Assembly: GCF_040365005.1 (NCBI RefSeq)
Contig: NZ_BAABWV010000007.1
Span: forward strand, 124,001-188,000
Reading direction: 5' to 3'
DNA length: 64,000 bases
Source: Antarcticimicrobium sp040365005
Lineage (GTDB): Bacteria > Pseudomonadota > Alphaproteobacteria > Rhodobacterales > Rhodobacteraceae
Made by a program: the position numbers and the translations under genes. Shown piece after piece: positions 33,897 to 43,570 of the stretch. Below the pieces are notes generated by a model that worked only from the letters and a program-made list of their open reading frames with translations, ran no database searches and was not told the DNA's origin. Each line of letters begins with the position of its first letter. The first letter of the stretch is position 1.

Positions 33897-34508
33897 TCAG
33901 CGCACCGCAACATAGCCTCGCAGTGCTTCCTTGGTGACATCGCGAGCAATTTCAGCGCGCTTCATCGCGCCTTCATCGCGATACCAGATTCCGACCCAGT
34001 TGACCGCTCCGAGGATTACGAGGCTGGCCATTTTGGGATCCAGGTCCGCACGAAGTGACCCATCTGCGACTCCCTCGGCCAAGACTTCGCGCACCATCGT
34101 GTCCAGCCTGTCGCGGCTACGTTGCTCTCCACGATTGCTGCCGGAGGTGACAAATGGCGGCGTGTATCGCCAGAGATACTGCATGTCTTTCTGGGTCATC
34201 GCGAGGATATAGGCCTGCATTGCGGCGTCAAGTTTCTCGGCTGCGCTGCCGCTTCGGTCCATTGCTGCCTCGACACTCGTCACAAGCCGCTCCATCCCCG
34301 CCTCATAGCACTGCATCAGAAGGTCGTTCTTGCTTTTGACATAGTTGTAGAGCGCGGCCTTGGTCACGCCCAACTCGGCCGCGATGGCATCCAGCGGAAC
34401 GTTTTCATACCCTTCAGCGCCGAACTTTTCGCTCGCACAGCGGACGATTTCCCGGCGCTTGAGATCGTGCAGTTTTGCTCGGGTCGGGAAGCCGGTGATT
34501 TCAGTCAT
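33897..34508 (-). CDS. TetR-family regulator of the carboxylase/TRAP locus
   Basis: 203 residues from the ATG at 34508 with GAGGAG upstream. The helix-turn-helix (about 14-60) reads EIVRCASEKFGAEGYENVPL then ELGVTKAALYNYVKSKNDLL. The C-terminal domain has the TetR_C pattern of FadR/PsrA-like acyl-CoA-sensing members, but sequence alone does not fix the ligand. It is divergent from the carboxylase gene over a 184-bp AT-rich gap, the classic arrangement for local repression. An acyl-CoA or the free acid taken up by the TRAP system is the likely inducer. Confidence 0.85.
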   Translation of the reverse strand: MTEITGFPTRAKLHDLKRREIVRCASEKFGAEGYENVPLDAIAAELGVTKAALYNYVKSKNDLLMQCYEAGMERLVTSVEAAMDRSGSAAEKLDAAMQAYILAMTQKDMQYLWRYTPPFVTSGSNRGEQRSRDRLDTMVREVLAEGVADGSLRADLDPKMASLVILGAVNWVGIWYRDEGAMKRAEIARDVTKEALRGYVAVR

Positions 34509-34692
34509 TTGTGCAATCTCCTCAAGGAACGACCCAGCGTCAGCATACTGAACCCAACTGAAGTCCTTGCCAAACGATAAGATCTCAATCTATAGAAATA
34601 TAAGTTACCGAGGGTTAGTTTTATTTCGCTTAGTTATTTTGGGCGATTGAAACTACAGGAGGCGGTAATCCGGTCGCAGGGGAGGGCTACCG

Positions 34693-37600
34693 ATGTTCGA
34701 GAAAGTGCTGATCGCCAACCGTGGTGAGATCGCGATTCGGGTTGCGCGCACGGCTGCGGCCCTCGGCATCAAATCGGTCGCGGTGCATACCGTCGACGAT
34801 TCGACATCGCTCCATGTCAAACATGCGGATGAACTGCGGCGACTGCCGGGTTCGGGTGTTGCCGGATATCTCGACATTGATGCGCTTGTCGCGATCGCCC
34901 TGGAGACCGGGTGCGACGCGGTGCACCCCGGCTACGGACTGTTGAGTGAGCGCGGCGATTTCGCAGAGGCCTGCGCCAAAGCGGGCTTGCTCTTTGTTGG
35001 CCCGGACGCAGCAACCTTGCGCCGTCAGGGCGACAAGGTTTCGGCCCGGAATTTGGCAGAAGAGGCCGGCGTTCCGGTTCTACGCGGATCCGACCCCTTC
35101 GCGACGGCCGAGGATGCCAAGGCCTATTTCGAGGCCCAAGGCGGCGTTCCATTGATGATCAAGGCGGTGAATGGCGGGGGCGGGCGCGGCATGCGCGTGG
35201 TTCACTCCGCCGAAGGTATCGAAAGCGCCTTCGCGCAGGCCGAAGCCGAGGCGACGGCAGCCTTCGGCGACGGTGCACTCTATGCCGAACGCTTCCTGGC
35301 CTCCGTGCGCCATATCGAGGTACAGATCATCGGGGACGGTGCCGATGTGACCCACCTGTGGGAACGTGACTGCTCTGTGCAAAGGCGCCATCAGAAGATC
35401 ATCGAACTGGCACCAGCACCAAACCTTGCCCCCGCCACGAGAAACGCGCTGCTGAACGCGGCGGTCGCAATCGGAAAGGCCTGCGGGTATCGCGGCATCG
35501 GCACAGTCGAGTTCCTCGTGGAGGACACCGGTGACTTCTATTTCATCGAGACCAACCCCCGTATTCAGGTCGAGCACACGATCACCGAGGAGATCACCGG
35601 CCAGGACCTTGTGGAAATTCAGTTCGCACTGGCTTCCGGTTCCAGTTTGGCGGAACTGGGGTTGGATAAGCCGCCGGCGACGCCGGCCGGATACAGCGTG
35701 CAGGCCCGAATTAATACCGAGCGGTTGTCTCCCGATGGCATTTTCGCGCCGACCGGCGGGAAGCTGAGCAGCTATCAGGCTCCATCCGGCCCAGGGGTGC
35801 GGATCGATAGCTATGCCTATCCGGGCTACAGCACGAACCCGAGCTTCGATTCGATGTTGGTCAAGCTTGTCATCCATGAGAAGTCCGATGATCTCGGGCG
35901 CCTGTTTGCACGAGCTGAACGGGCGCTGTCGGAGTTCCTGATCGGAGGGGTTGAAACCAACATCGGTTTTCTGCGGGCGCTTCTTTCACTGCCACGATTG
36001 GCAAGCTGGGATGTCGATGTTCGCATGCTCGATACCCTCATGCCCGACCTTGTTCGCTGCCAGCCAGGGCAGGACCGGTTCTTCTGGTCCGAAACCGCCG
36101 AGGACGAGTCCACGACCACCATTCCCCAAGGCGCGATTGCGCTTTGCGCCCCAACGCAAGCGGTGGTCCAGGAGCTTCACGTGGTCATGGGGGACACCAT
36201 CGCAAAGGGGCAAGAGGTTGCCATGGTCGAGGCAATGAAGATGCAACACACCATACTGGCGGAAAGGGGCGGAACCGTGGTCGCGCTCTATGCTGCTGCG
36301 GGGGACACGATCTCCTCAGGAATGCCTATCCTCGCCTATATCCCCGATGACTCGCTGGGCGAGACTTCGACAGAAGAATCCTTGCCCGACCCGGACCATA
36401 TCCGAAGCGATTTGCGCATCCTTCAGGATCGTCTTGCGCGCACGTTGGATGAAAACAGACCTAAGGCAGTTGAGCGCCGCCGCAGCCGGGGGCAGCGGAC
36501 CACCCGGGAAATCGTCGACGCGCTGTGCGAGGGCGGGGATTTTCACGAGTATGGGCAGCTCGTATTGGCCGGGCAGCGTCGCAAGCTGGGTATCGAGACG
36601 CTGATTGACGTTTCTCCCGCCGACGGGATCGTGACGGGTGTTGGTGCGATCAACGCGCGATCCTTTGCCGAAGACCGCTCCCAGGTCGCTTTGATGGCAT
36701 ACGATTCCACCGTCATGGCGGGGACGCAGGGCTATTTCGGACATCTGAAAACCGACCGGATGATCGAAGTGGCCCACAAGCGGGGCCTTGCATCGATCTT
36801 CTTCACCGAAGGCGGCGGCGGCCGGCCGAACGACGATGATTTCGCCCAGACGGTGCAGTCCGGCCTCAAGGTTACGACATTCGCGGAATACGCCAGGCTC
36901 AAAGGGTGGGGGCCACGCATCACCGTCAATTCCGGGTTCTGCTTCGCCGGGAACGCGGCATTGTTCGGTACAGGAGACATCCGGATCGCCACACGAAACA
37001 GCTGGATCGGCCTCGCCGGACCGGCAATGATCGAGGCCGGTGGCATCGGCGCGTTCCACCCCAAGGAAATCGGGCCCGCCCCGATGCACGCCGAGAACGG
37101 TTTGCTGGATATCCTTGCCGAAGACGATGACGAGGCGATCGCGGCAACGCGTGCCGTTCTCTCTTACTTCCAGGGTGCCTTGCCGGACTGGGAGGCGCCG
37201 GATCAACGCGTTTTGCGCCACGCCATTCCCGAAAACCGCAAGAAGACCTATCACATCCGCCCGGTGATCGAACAATTGGCCGATACGGGCAGCTTTCTTG
37301 AACTGGGCGCGCAGCACGCGGCGGGGATGGTCACGGGCTTTCTCCGTATCGAGGGGCGGCCCATGGGGGTGATCGCCAACAACCCGATGTACCTAGGGGG
37401 GGCGCTGGACGCTGCGGCCTCTGCCAAGGCGGCGCATTTTCTCAAGCTGTGCAGCAAATTCGAGCTGCCGGTTCTTTCGCTCTGCGATACGCCCGGCTTC
37501 ATGGTCGGTCCTGAAAGCGAAGCCCAGGGGGGCGTTTCTGCCGCCTGCGACCTGATCTCGGCGGGGGCCAACCTGACGGCGCCGATGTTCTTTGTCTGCC

Positions 37601-37920
37601 TGCGGAAGGGCTATGGAATCGGAGCGCAAGCAATGGCTGCGGGAAGCCTTGCTGAACCTGCGTTCTCGATCGCTTGGCCAACCGGCGAGTTCGGGCCGAT
37701 GGGCTTGGAAGGCGCAGTGCAGCTCGGCTACCGCAAGGAGCTTGAAGCCGAAACCGACCCCGTCGCGCGCGAAGCATTGTACACCCGCCTGGTCAACGAA
37801 CTCTACGAACGCGGGGGCGCCATTAACGTGGCGTCAACGCACGAGATCGACGCCGTGATCGATCCCGCCGAGACGAGGGGATGGATCGCCAAGGGAATGC
37901 GCATGACAGCAAATCGTTAG
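34693..37920 (+). CDS. Single-chain biotin-dependent acyl-CoA carboxylase (BC-BCCP-CT fusion)
   Basis: 1075 residues, GGGGAGGG upstream of the ATG. Biotin carboxylase (about 1-445) has the ATP-grasp loop KAVNGGGGRGMRVV, ERDCSVQRRHQKIIE and FIETNPRIQVEHTITE. A biotinyl domain (about 490-552) carries the lysine in VEAMKMQH. Both halves of a carboxyltransferase (about 575-1070) follow, with MAGTQGYFGHLKTDR and CDTPGFMVGPESEAQGG. All parts of an acetyl/propionyl-CoA-type carboxylase are thus in one polypeptide, as in the single-chain long-chain acyl-CoA carboxylases known from actinobacteria. It should carboxylate an acyl-CoA at the alpha (or vinylogous gamma) carbon. The adjacent CoA ligase and TRAP genes suggest the substrate is an imported organic acid. 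Confidence 0.88.
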   Translation: MFEKVLIANRGEIAIRVARTAAALGIKSVAVHTVDDSTSLHVKHADELRRLPGSGVAGYLDIDALVAIALETGCDAVHPGYGLLSERGDFAEACAKAGLLFVGPDAATLRRQGDKVSARNLAEEAGVPVLRGSDPFATAEDAKAYFEAQGGVPLMIKAVNGGGGRGMRVVHSAEGIESAFAQAEAEATAAFGDGALYAERFLASVRHIEVQIIGDGADVTHLWERDCSVQRRHQKIIELAPAPNLAPATRNALLNAAVAIGKACGYRGIGTVEFLVEDTGDFYFIETNPRIQVEHTITEEITGQDLVEIQFALASGSSLAELGLDKPPATPAGYSVQARINTERLSPDGIFAPTGGKLSSYQAPSGPGVRIDSYAYPGYSTNPSFDSMLVKLVIHEKSDDLGRLFARAERALSEFLIGGVETNIGFLRALLSLPRLASWDVDVRMLDTLMPDLVRCQPGQDRFFWSETAEDESTTTIPQGAIALCAPTQAVVQELHVVMGDTIAKGQEVAMVEAMKMQHTILAERGGTVVALYAAAGDTISSGMPILAYIPDDSLGETSTEESLPDPDHIRSDLRILQDRLARTLDENRPKAVERRRSRGQRTTREIVDALCEGGDFHEYGQLVLAGQRRKLGIETLIDVSPADGIVTGVGAINARSFAEDRSQVALMAYDSTVMAGTQGYFGHLKTDRMIEVAHKRGLASIFFTEGGGGRPNDDDFAQTVQSGLKVTTFAEYARLKGWGPRITVNSGFCFAGNAALFGTGDIRIATRNSWIGLAGPAMIEAGGIGAFHPKEIGPAPMHAENGLLDILAEDDDEAIAATRAVLSYFQGALPDWEAPDQRVLRHAIPENRKKTYHIRPVIEQLADTGSFLELGAQHAAGMVTGFLRIEGRPMGVIANNPMYLGGALDAAASAKAAHFLKLCSKFELPVLSLCDTPGFMVGPESEAQGGVSAACDLISAGANLTAPMFFVCLRKGYGIGAQAMAAGSLAEPAFSIAWPTGEFGPMGLEGAVQLGYRKELEAETDPVAREALYTRLVNELYERGGAINVASTHEIDAVIDPAETRGWIAKGMRMTANR

Positions 37921-37952
37921 TCCGACAGACCGGATTTGGGGAGGAGAAAACA

Positions 37953-39662
37953 ATGACAGTCATTCAGGATGTCGAGGAACAGGTTAACGAGATCCGCCGC
38001 CTGCAGGCCGAAAACTGGCCGGAGGGTATCCCGCGCGACATAACATATCGTTTAGGCAAGACACCCCTCAGCCAGTATTTACGCAACGACGCCAAAAAGC
38101 GCCCAGACGACGCGATGGTCCATTATTATGGGCGCACGCTCAACTATGCCGAAATTGACGACCTTTCCGATCGTTTCGCGGGACTGCTTCGCGCAAGCGG
38201 TGTTGTTGCGGGAGACCGCGTCGCCCTGATGATGGGCAACTGCCCGCAATACGTGATCTGTTTCTGGGGCATCATGAAACTGGGCGCTATCCTCGTGCCG
38301 GTGAACCCGATGTTCAAGGCGGTCGAACTGGCCTACCAGTTGAACGACAGCGGCGCTTCGGTGCTGGTGTTTCAGGACGATCTCGCTCCGCTGGTGGCAC
38401 AGGTTGCAGGCGATACGCCGGCTAAGACGCTGTTTGCCACAGGCGCTGCGGAACTGGCCGGGGAAGACGACGCCGTGCCGCGCCCTGAAGGCATGGGCAT
38501 GGCTCCTCCGGCAGACGGCGTTCCAAGGCTGATCGACGCGATCAAGGGGACGGCGCCTTTCGAAGGCCCCGACTGCGTCGATCTCGATGCCGTGGCGGCT
38601 TTGAACTATACCGGCGGAACAACAGGGATGCCGAAAGGTTGCGTTCATACGCACGGGGACATGCTTTATACCAGTGCGGCCTACTGCGGCGTCGCGATGG
38701 TCGGTGCCGGCTCGGATGACGTCGTCGTCAGTTTCTTTCCGATGTTCTGGATCGCGGGCGAAGACCTTGGCCTGCTCGCCCCTGTCTATACGGGGGCCGC
38801 GACGTGCATCCTGAATCGCTGGGATGCAGAGGGATGGATGGCCGCCGTCCAGACCTATCGCGGGTCGATCGTAACACTGCTGGTCGATAACGCTGTTGAA
38901 ATCATGCATCGCGAGGATGCCGGAAGCTATGACCTCTCGTCGCTTCGCAACACCTCCGTTTGTTCCTTCGTCAAGAAGCTGGGGAGCGGTTTTCGCGATG
39001 ACTGGCGCAAGCTGACCGGGAGCACGATGATCGAGGCTTCGTGGGGCATGACCGAGACCAATACCTGCGACACCTTCACCGTCGGGATGCAGACGAATGA
39101 CTATGACCTTGAACAGCAACCCGTTTTCGTCGGCTTGCCGGTGCCGGGTACCGATATCGTCATCCGGGATTTCGACACCGGGGCGCTGAAACCGCTGGGT
39201 GAGAGCGGTGAGCTTTGCGTGCGCTCCCCCTCTGTCCTCAAATCCTACTGGAACAATCCCGAAGAGACCGCCCACGTCCTGCGCGATGGATGGCTGCATA
39301 CCGGCGACATCGGGATGGTGAACGAACGCGGATACGTCCATTTCCTCGGCCGCCGGAAAGAGATGCTCAAAGTCAACGGCATGCCGGTCTTTCCCGCAGA
39401 GATCGAGATGCTTCTGGGCCGCCATCCCGCGATTCTCGGTTCCGGTGTCATCGGTCGGGCAGATGACAAGAAGGGAGAAGTGCCCGTCGCCTTCATCCAG
39501 CTCGACCCGACCAAGGCCGATGGAATCGACGTCGAGATGCTGACGGTGTGGTGCCGAGATCAGATGGCAGCCTTCAAGGTGCCCGAGATCAGATTGGTTG
39601 ATGCCCTGCCGATGACGACGACCGGAAAGGTCAAGAAGGATGAACTGGCCGCACTGATTTAA
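37953..39662 (+). CDS. Acyl-CoA ligase (ANL superfamily, CaiC-like)
   Basis: 569 residues from the ATG at 37953 with GGGGAGGAG upstream, 32 bp after the carboxylase stop. Adenylation motifs are intact: LNYTGGTTGMPKGC (P-loop), the YGRTLNYAEIDD start of the N-domain, GWLHTGDIGMVNERGYVHFLG, the hinge GRRKEMLKVNGMPVFP and the catalytic lysine in PMTTTGKVKKDEL. It activates a carboxylic acid to its CoA thioester via the acyl-AMP. Resemblance is to crotonobetaine/carnitine-CoA ligase and medium-chain ligases. Operon position makes it the enzyme that supplies the carboxylase with its acyl-CoA. Confidence 0.87.
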   Translation: MTVIQDVEEQVNEIRRLQAENWPEGIPRDITYRLGKTPLSQYLRNDAKKRPDDAMVHYYGRTLNYAEIDDLSDRFAGLLRASGVVAGDRVALMMGNCPQYVICFWGIMKLGAILVPVNPMFKAVELAYQLNDSGASVLVFQDDLAPLVAQVAGDTPAKTLFATGAAELAGEDDAVPRPEGMGMAPPADGVPRLIDAIKGTAPFEGPDCVDLDAVAALNYTGGTTGMPKGCVHTHGDMLYTSAAYCGVAMVGAGSDDVVVSFFPMFWIAGEDLGLLAPVYTGAATCILNRWDAEGWMAAVQTYRGSIVTLLVDNAVEIMHREDAGSYDLSSLRNTSVCSFVKKLGSGFRDDWRKLTGSTMIEASWGMTETNTCDTFTVGMQTNDYDLEQQPVFVGLPVPGTDIVIRDFDTGALKPLGESGELCVRSPSVLKSYWNNPEETAHVLRDGWLHTGDIGMVNERGYVHFLGRRKEMLKVNGMPVFPAEIEMLLGRHPAILGSGVIGRADDKKGEVPVAFIQLDPTKADGIDVEMLTVWCRDQMAAFKVPEIRLVDALPMTTTGKVKKDELAALI

Positions 39663-39756
39663 CAACAAGCCAGAACAAGAACAGCGCGGCACCACCGGAA
39701 CTCGGCTTTGCCGGAAACGAAACGGCGGACACGAACGCCAAGGGAGGAGAGACCAA

Positions 39757-40872
39757 ATGATGTTCTTCAAGAAGGAAATGACAGCGGCGCTGGCCGTATT
39801 GGCACTGAGCGCCACGGCGGTACAGGCCGAGACCCTGCGACATGCGATCGGCGTGGCGGCTGTCAGCGGACTGACCGACGGCACGCAAGCTTGGGCCGAC
39901 TACATCAAGGAACAGACCAACGGCGAGGTGGAGGTCAAGATCTACGCAGGCTCCCTCCTGAACTTCACCGAAACCTTCACCGGGCTGCGCGATGGTATCG
40001 CGGATAGCGGCTTTGTCGTGCCCGCCTATCACCGGGCCGAGCTTCCCTATGCCAACCTTCTGAGCGATATGGGCACGGCAGGCGTCGATCCGGTTGCCAT
40101 GGCCGGCGCGGCGAACGAATTCACCTTCACCTGCGCGCCCTGCCTCGCAGAGTTCAAGGCGAACGGTCAGATCTTCCTCGGAACGACCGTTACCGGCCCC
40201 TACTACATGTACAATCAGGAGCCGATCAAAGCGCTGGCTGATTTCCAGGGTGCCAAGCTGCGCGCCTTCGGTCCGTTTGCACGCTGGGCCGATGCGATGG
40301 GGGCCTCGGCCGTCAGCATGGGTTCTGCCGACATTTACGAGGGCATGAGTCAGGGTCACATCGACGGCAACATCCACACGCTGGAAACACTCGATACGCT
40401 TTCCACCGGCGAGGTCGCGGATTACGCACTGAACCAGCCCATCGCGGTCTTCACCGGCAACACCATGTTCAACGTCAGCCAGATGACGTGGGCCGGCCTC
40501 AGCGATCAGACCAAGCGCGCGATGATCGACGGGGCGGCCTTGGGCCACGCCATCGCCACCGTGGACAGCGTCTTTCAGGCCACGAGCATCCTGAAGGACT
40601 CCGAGGCGCATGGTGTCGAACTCCTCGAACCGGATGCAGATGTAAAGGCGAAATCCGAGGCGTTCCGGACAAGCGACATGGAAACCGTCGTGAACCTCAA
40701 TCGCGACACCTACGGCATTTCTGATGCGGAGGAACAGGTCGCGCACTTCAAAAAGCTTGTCACCAAATGGGAAGAGTTGGTGAAGACCATCGACACAAGC
40801 GATCCGAAATCGGTCGGCGATCTCTACCTTCGCGAGATCTTTTCGAAAGTTGATCCCGCCTCGCTAAGCTGA
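39757..40872 (+). CDS. dctP: TRAP transporter solute-binding protein (DctP family)
   Basis: 371 residues, GGGAGGAGAG upstream. Sec signal peptide (about 1-24, ALAVLALSATAVQA), so periplasmic. Family features include the carboxylate-contacting arginine in GAKLRAFGP and the GSADIYEGMSQGHIDG segment. It is part of a complete three-gene TRAP system. These carriers import organic anions using the sodium or proton gradient, which suits the CoA ligase upstream. A cysteine pair (TCAPCL, about 127-132) may form a disulphide. An 8-bp stem-loop follows the gene. Confidence 0.9.
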   Translation: MMFFKKEMTAALAVLALSATAVQAETLRHAIGVAAVSGLTDGTQAWADYIKEQTNGEVEVKIYAGSLLNFTETFTGLRDGIADSGFVVPAYHRAELPYANLLSDMGTAGVDPVAMAGAANEFTFTCAPCLAEFKANGQIFLGTTVTGPYYMYNQEPIKALADFQGAKLRAFGPFARWADAMGASAVSMGSADIYEGMSQGHIDGNIHTLETLDTLSTGEVADYALNQPIAVFTGNTMFNVSQMTWAGLSDQTKRAMIDGAALGHAIATVDSVFQATSILKDSEAHGVELLEPDADVKAKSEAFRTSDMETVVNLNRDTYGISDAEEQVAHFKKLVTKWEELVKTIDTSDPKSVGDLYLREIFSKVDPASLS

Positions 40873-40886
40873 ACCGAACAAACAAT

Positions 40887-40906
40887 GCCCCGGAGCCATC
40901 CGGGGC
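40887..40906 (+). repeat. Intercistronic stem-loop between dctP and dctQ
   Basis: GCCCCGGA (40887-40894), loop GCCA, TCCGGGGC (40899-40906): a perfect 8-bp stem 14 bp after the dctP stop, 37 bp before dctQ. It likely stabilises the dctP message or attenuates the membrane-protein genes. Confidence 0.65.
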
Positions 40907-40943
40907 GTTGCCCCCCCACCCATCCCAAAAGGGAGGCGCGCCG

Positions 40944-41492
40944 TTGTTGAAGCTGATCCATCTGAACAATGCACTGTCACGCTATACCGCGCTACTCGCG
41001 TCATTGGCGGTGATCGCGATGATGTTGCTGGTCGCGCTGGATGCCTTCCTGCGCCAGTCGTTCGGTTTTCGTGTCCCCTTCGTTTCCGTCACGGTCGCAA
41101 ATTACTTCATGGTGATGATTGCCTTTCTGCCCCTCGCGTTAGCTGAGACCGAGGATCGCCACATCTCAATCGACCTGCTTTTCAGTCACCTGAGAGCCGG
41201 GATCAAACGGTGGATTGCATTGGTCTTGCACGTACTTTGCGCCCTGACCTGCGCCGGTCTCACTTGGACGACATGGGACGAGGCCATGCGCCGTTTCTCC
41301 AGCGGCTCCGTTGCCGTGGAAGACGGAGCATCTATGGCGATCTGGCCGGGATACTTCATTTTGCCGCTCGGGTTTTTCCTGCTTACGCTCACCTACCTTC
41401 TACGCGTCGCGCTGGGGCTGGTCGGTGCAGCCGAGGCACAGCAACCCCTGATCGGCGAAGCTGACGTTGCAGCCGCAGAGGTGAACCAATGA
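40944..41492 (+). CDS. dctQ: TRAP transporter small membrane subunit (DctQ family)
   Basis: 182 residues from the TTG at 40944, chosen because GGGAGG lies seven bases upstream; another TTG follows at 40947. Four membrane helices are predicted (about 15-37, 50-70, 90-110, 130-152). The DctQ loop ALAETEDRHISIDLLFSHL is present. It pairs with DctM to form the permease and overlaps it by ATGA. Length is normal for the family. Confidence 0.88.
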   Translation: MLKLIHLNNALSRYTALLASLAVIAMMLLVALDAFLRQSFGFRVPFVSVTVANYFMVMIAFLPLALAETEDRHISIDLLFSHLRAGIKRWIALVLHVLCALTCAGLTWTTWDEAMRRFSSGSVAVEDGASMAIWPGYFILPLGFFLLTLTYLLRVALGLVGAAEAQQPLIGEADVAAAEVNQ

Positions 41493-42793
41493 GTCCGGAA
41501 ATCATCGGCTTGATTGGCCTGGGCGTGCTGGCACTTCTGCTGCTACTGCGGATGCCGGTCGGCATGTCGCTGATCCTGGTCAGCTTTTCGGGTATCTACA
41601 TCCTGCTCGGCCCGCGCCCGGCATGGGGTATCCTGACAAACGTGCCCTACCAATTTGCCGCAAAGTGGACACTGTCTTCGGTGCCGATGTTCCTGCTCAT
41701 GGGATATGTCTGCTATCACGGCGGCATGACGCGCGCCCTTTTCGCGGCGGCGCGATCCTGGCTTGGCGCCTTGCCCGGCGGACTGGCCATCGCGTCGGTT
41801 TTCGGCGCGGGCGGGTTCGCGGCCGTCACCGGATCGTCGGTGGCTTGCGCGGCGGCCATGGGCCGTATCGCGGTGCCTGAGATGACTCGGGCGGGCTATG
41901 ACCCGGGACTTGCCACCGGATCCATCGCGGCAGCGGGCACATTGGGTGCGCTCATCCCGCCCTCGATCTTGCTGATCCTGTTCGGCATCTTCGCGCAGGT
42001 CCCGATCGGCCAGCTGTTCCTTGGTGGTATCGGTGCCGGCGTGCTGACTGCGGTTGCCTATGCTGTGATGATCTACATCCGTGTGCGTCTCGACCCTGCC
42101 CTTGCCCCGACGCGCGAGGACTCCGCCAGTTGGACCGAGCGCCTTGCCCACCTGAAAGGCATCTGGCCGGTGATCACTCTCTTCATCGTGGTCATCGGCG
42201 GTATGTTCGCAGGTCTCTTCACCGCGACCGAGGCCGGTGCCATTGGGGCGCTCTCGGCCTGTATCATCGCCTGGATGACAGGCGGATTGACCAAGGCGAC
42301 TTTGCGACAATCGGTGAACGAAACGATCGTGACGACCGCAGCGCTTTTCCTGATCGCCATCGGCGCCAACCTGCTGACCCGTTTCCTCGCGCTTTCGGGC
42401 TCGGGCGAGTTGATCACTGAGACGATTCTTGCCTTCGGCGCCTCGAACCTCACGCTTATTCTGGGGATCGCACTGGTCTACATCATTCTCGGCATGTTCC
42501 TGGACCCGATCGGCGCCATGCTGCTGACGCTTCCTGTCCTGCTCCCGGTCGTGGGTGAAGCGGGCATTCCTCTTTTGTGGTTCGGCGTCTTCGTGGCGAA
42601 GTTCCTTGAAATCGGCATGATCACCCCGCCCGTCGGCCTGAACGTCTTCGTGATCAAGGGCGTGGTCGAACGGTCCATCTCGCTCGGTGTGATTTTCCGT
42701 GGCGTGATCTGGTTCCTGATTGCCGATGCTGTCGTCGTGGCGATCATGGTGGCGTTTCCGCAAGTGATCCTCTGGCTGCCAAGTTTGAACTGA
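41489..42793 (+). CDS. dctM: TRAP transporter large permease (DctM family)
   Basis: 434 residues with about 12 hydrophobic segments. Family motifs include FAAVTGSSVACAAAMGRIAVPEM, GTLGALIPPSILLILFG and the C-terminal MITPPVGLNVFVIKGV. It catalyses secondary uptake of the organic acid delivered by DctP. It is the last gene of the operon. A short GGGC/GCCC hairpin at about 42826-42838 follows but is weak as a terminator. Confidence 0.9.
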   Translation: MSPEIIGLIGLGVLALLLLLRMPVGMSLILVSFSGIYILLGPRPAWGILTNVPYQFAAKWTLSSVPMFLLMGYVCYHGGMTRALFAAARSWLGALPGGLAIASVFGAGGFAAVTGSSVACAAAMGRIAVPEMTRAGYDPGLATGSIAAAGTLGALIPPSILLILFGIFAQVPIGQLFLGGIGAGVLTAVAYAVMIYIRVRLDPALAPTREDSASWTERLAHLKGIWPVITLFIVVIGGMFAGLFTATEAGAIGALSACIIAWMTGGLTKATLRQSVNETIVTTAALFLIAIGANLLTRFLALSGSGELITETILAFGASNLTLILGIALVYIILGMFLDPIGAMLLTLPVLLPVVGEAGIPLLWFGVFVAKFLEIGMITPPVGLNVFVIKGVVERSISLGVIFRGVIWFLIADAVVVAIMVAFPQVILWLPSLN

Positions 42794-43570
42794 ACGACCT
42801 AAGCCGGAGACGCCTGCATCGGGCGAAAGGCCCTTTGCTCGCGTGTGTCGGCCCCTGCCGCCGAGCATGAGATGGGAGTGGCGGGCTCTGCCGGCGCGAC
42901 CGGCTCAAAGGCTGACCTTTCGACCGAGATTTGTTCTTCAGAGACCCCGCGTAACCGCCCGATTGGCCGTGCAGTTGAGTTCGTTCGTCAATTCTCTGGT
43001 GCCGTTAGGCTACACCCAGTGCGTACTGCGGCCATCTTGAAACACAGGGTTTCACTATACTCGCGGTGTATTGCGTGAACTCGGTGGCGGAACACGGTTT
43101 GGCGTCGCTTTTCTATCATGATCGAGCTGAACTATGGGTTGGTCGTCGGAGGTTACACTGTCTCGCCCAGAAAGCGCCTTTTCCAGATAAAGGACGATCG
43201 GGACGTTGGTCGGACAGTCGGGGCTGCGCGCCACGATGCTTACCATGATCCTGTGGGTGCGCTTCAACGCGGAAAAAAACGCGATGAAGGGCCGCTTGGC
43301 GGGAAGTGATATTGAATGACACCCCACAGCTGCGGGACGTGAGGGCCAAGAGTGCTGCGACGATGGTCAGGTCGGCGAAACGAACTTCGGGTTTGTGGGG
43401 CTGCCGTCCGGGGAAAAGCGCAAACATCCGCCGTACACGCCCGTCTCATGACCAGACGATGCGGTCTCCATCCAGATTCGCCTGGCCGTTTGTACAGCAA
43501 GACCCACAAGGGCACGGCGCTGGGCAGCGAAATGACCAATGAATTGGGGATTTTATTGAATACTTGACTT
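42794..43570. other. Non-coding, probably decayed DNA between the TRAP operon and tRNA-Leu
   Basis: This 777-bp stretch has no gene with convincing codon bias, start or domain. On the minus strand around 43120-43430, fragments in neighbouring frames look protein-like (FALFPGRQPHKPEVRFADLT; QLWGVIQYHF; NVPIVLYLEKALSGRDS) but are broken by frameshifts and stops, as expected for an old gene or transposase remnant. Composition is less GC-rich than in core genes. I could not assign a family. Confidence 0.5.

Noticed and set aside
34509..34692. TetR operator in the carboxylase/TetR divergent gap
   Set aside because: Only a short TCTATAGA palindrome and direct TTA-containing repeats are visible; none is long enough to name as an operator.
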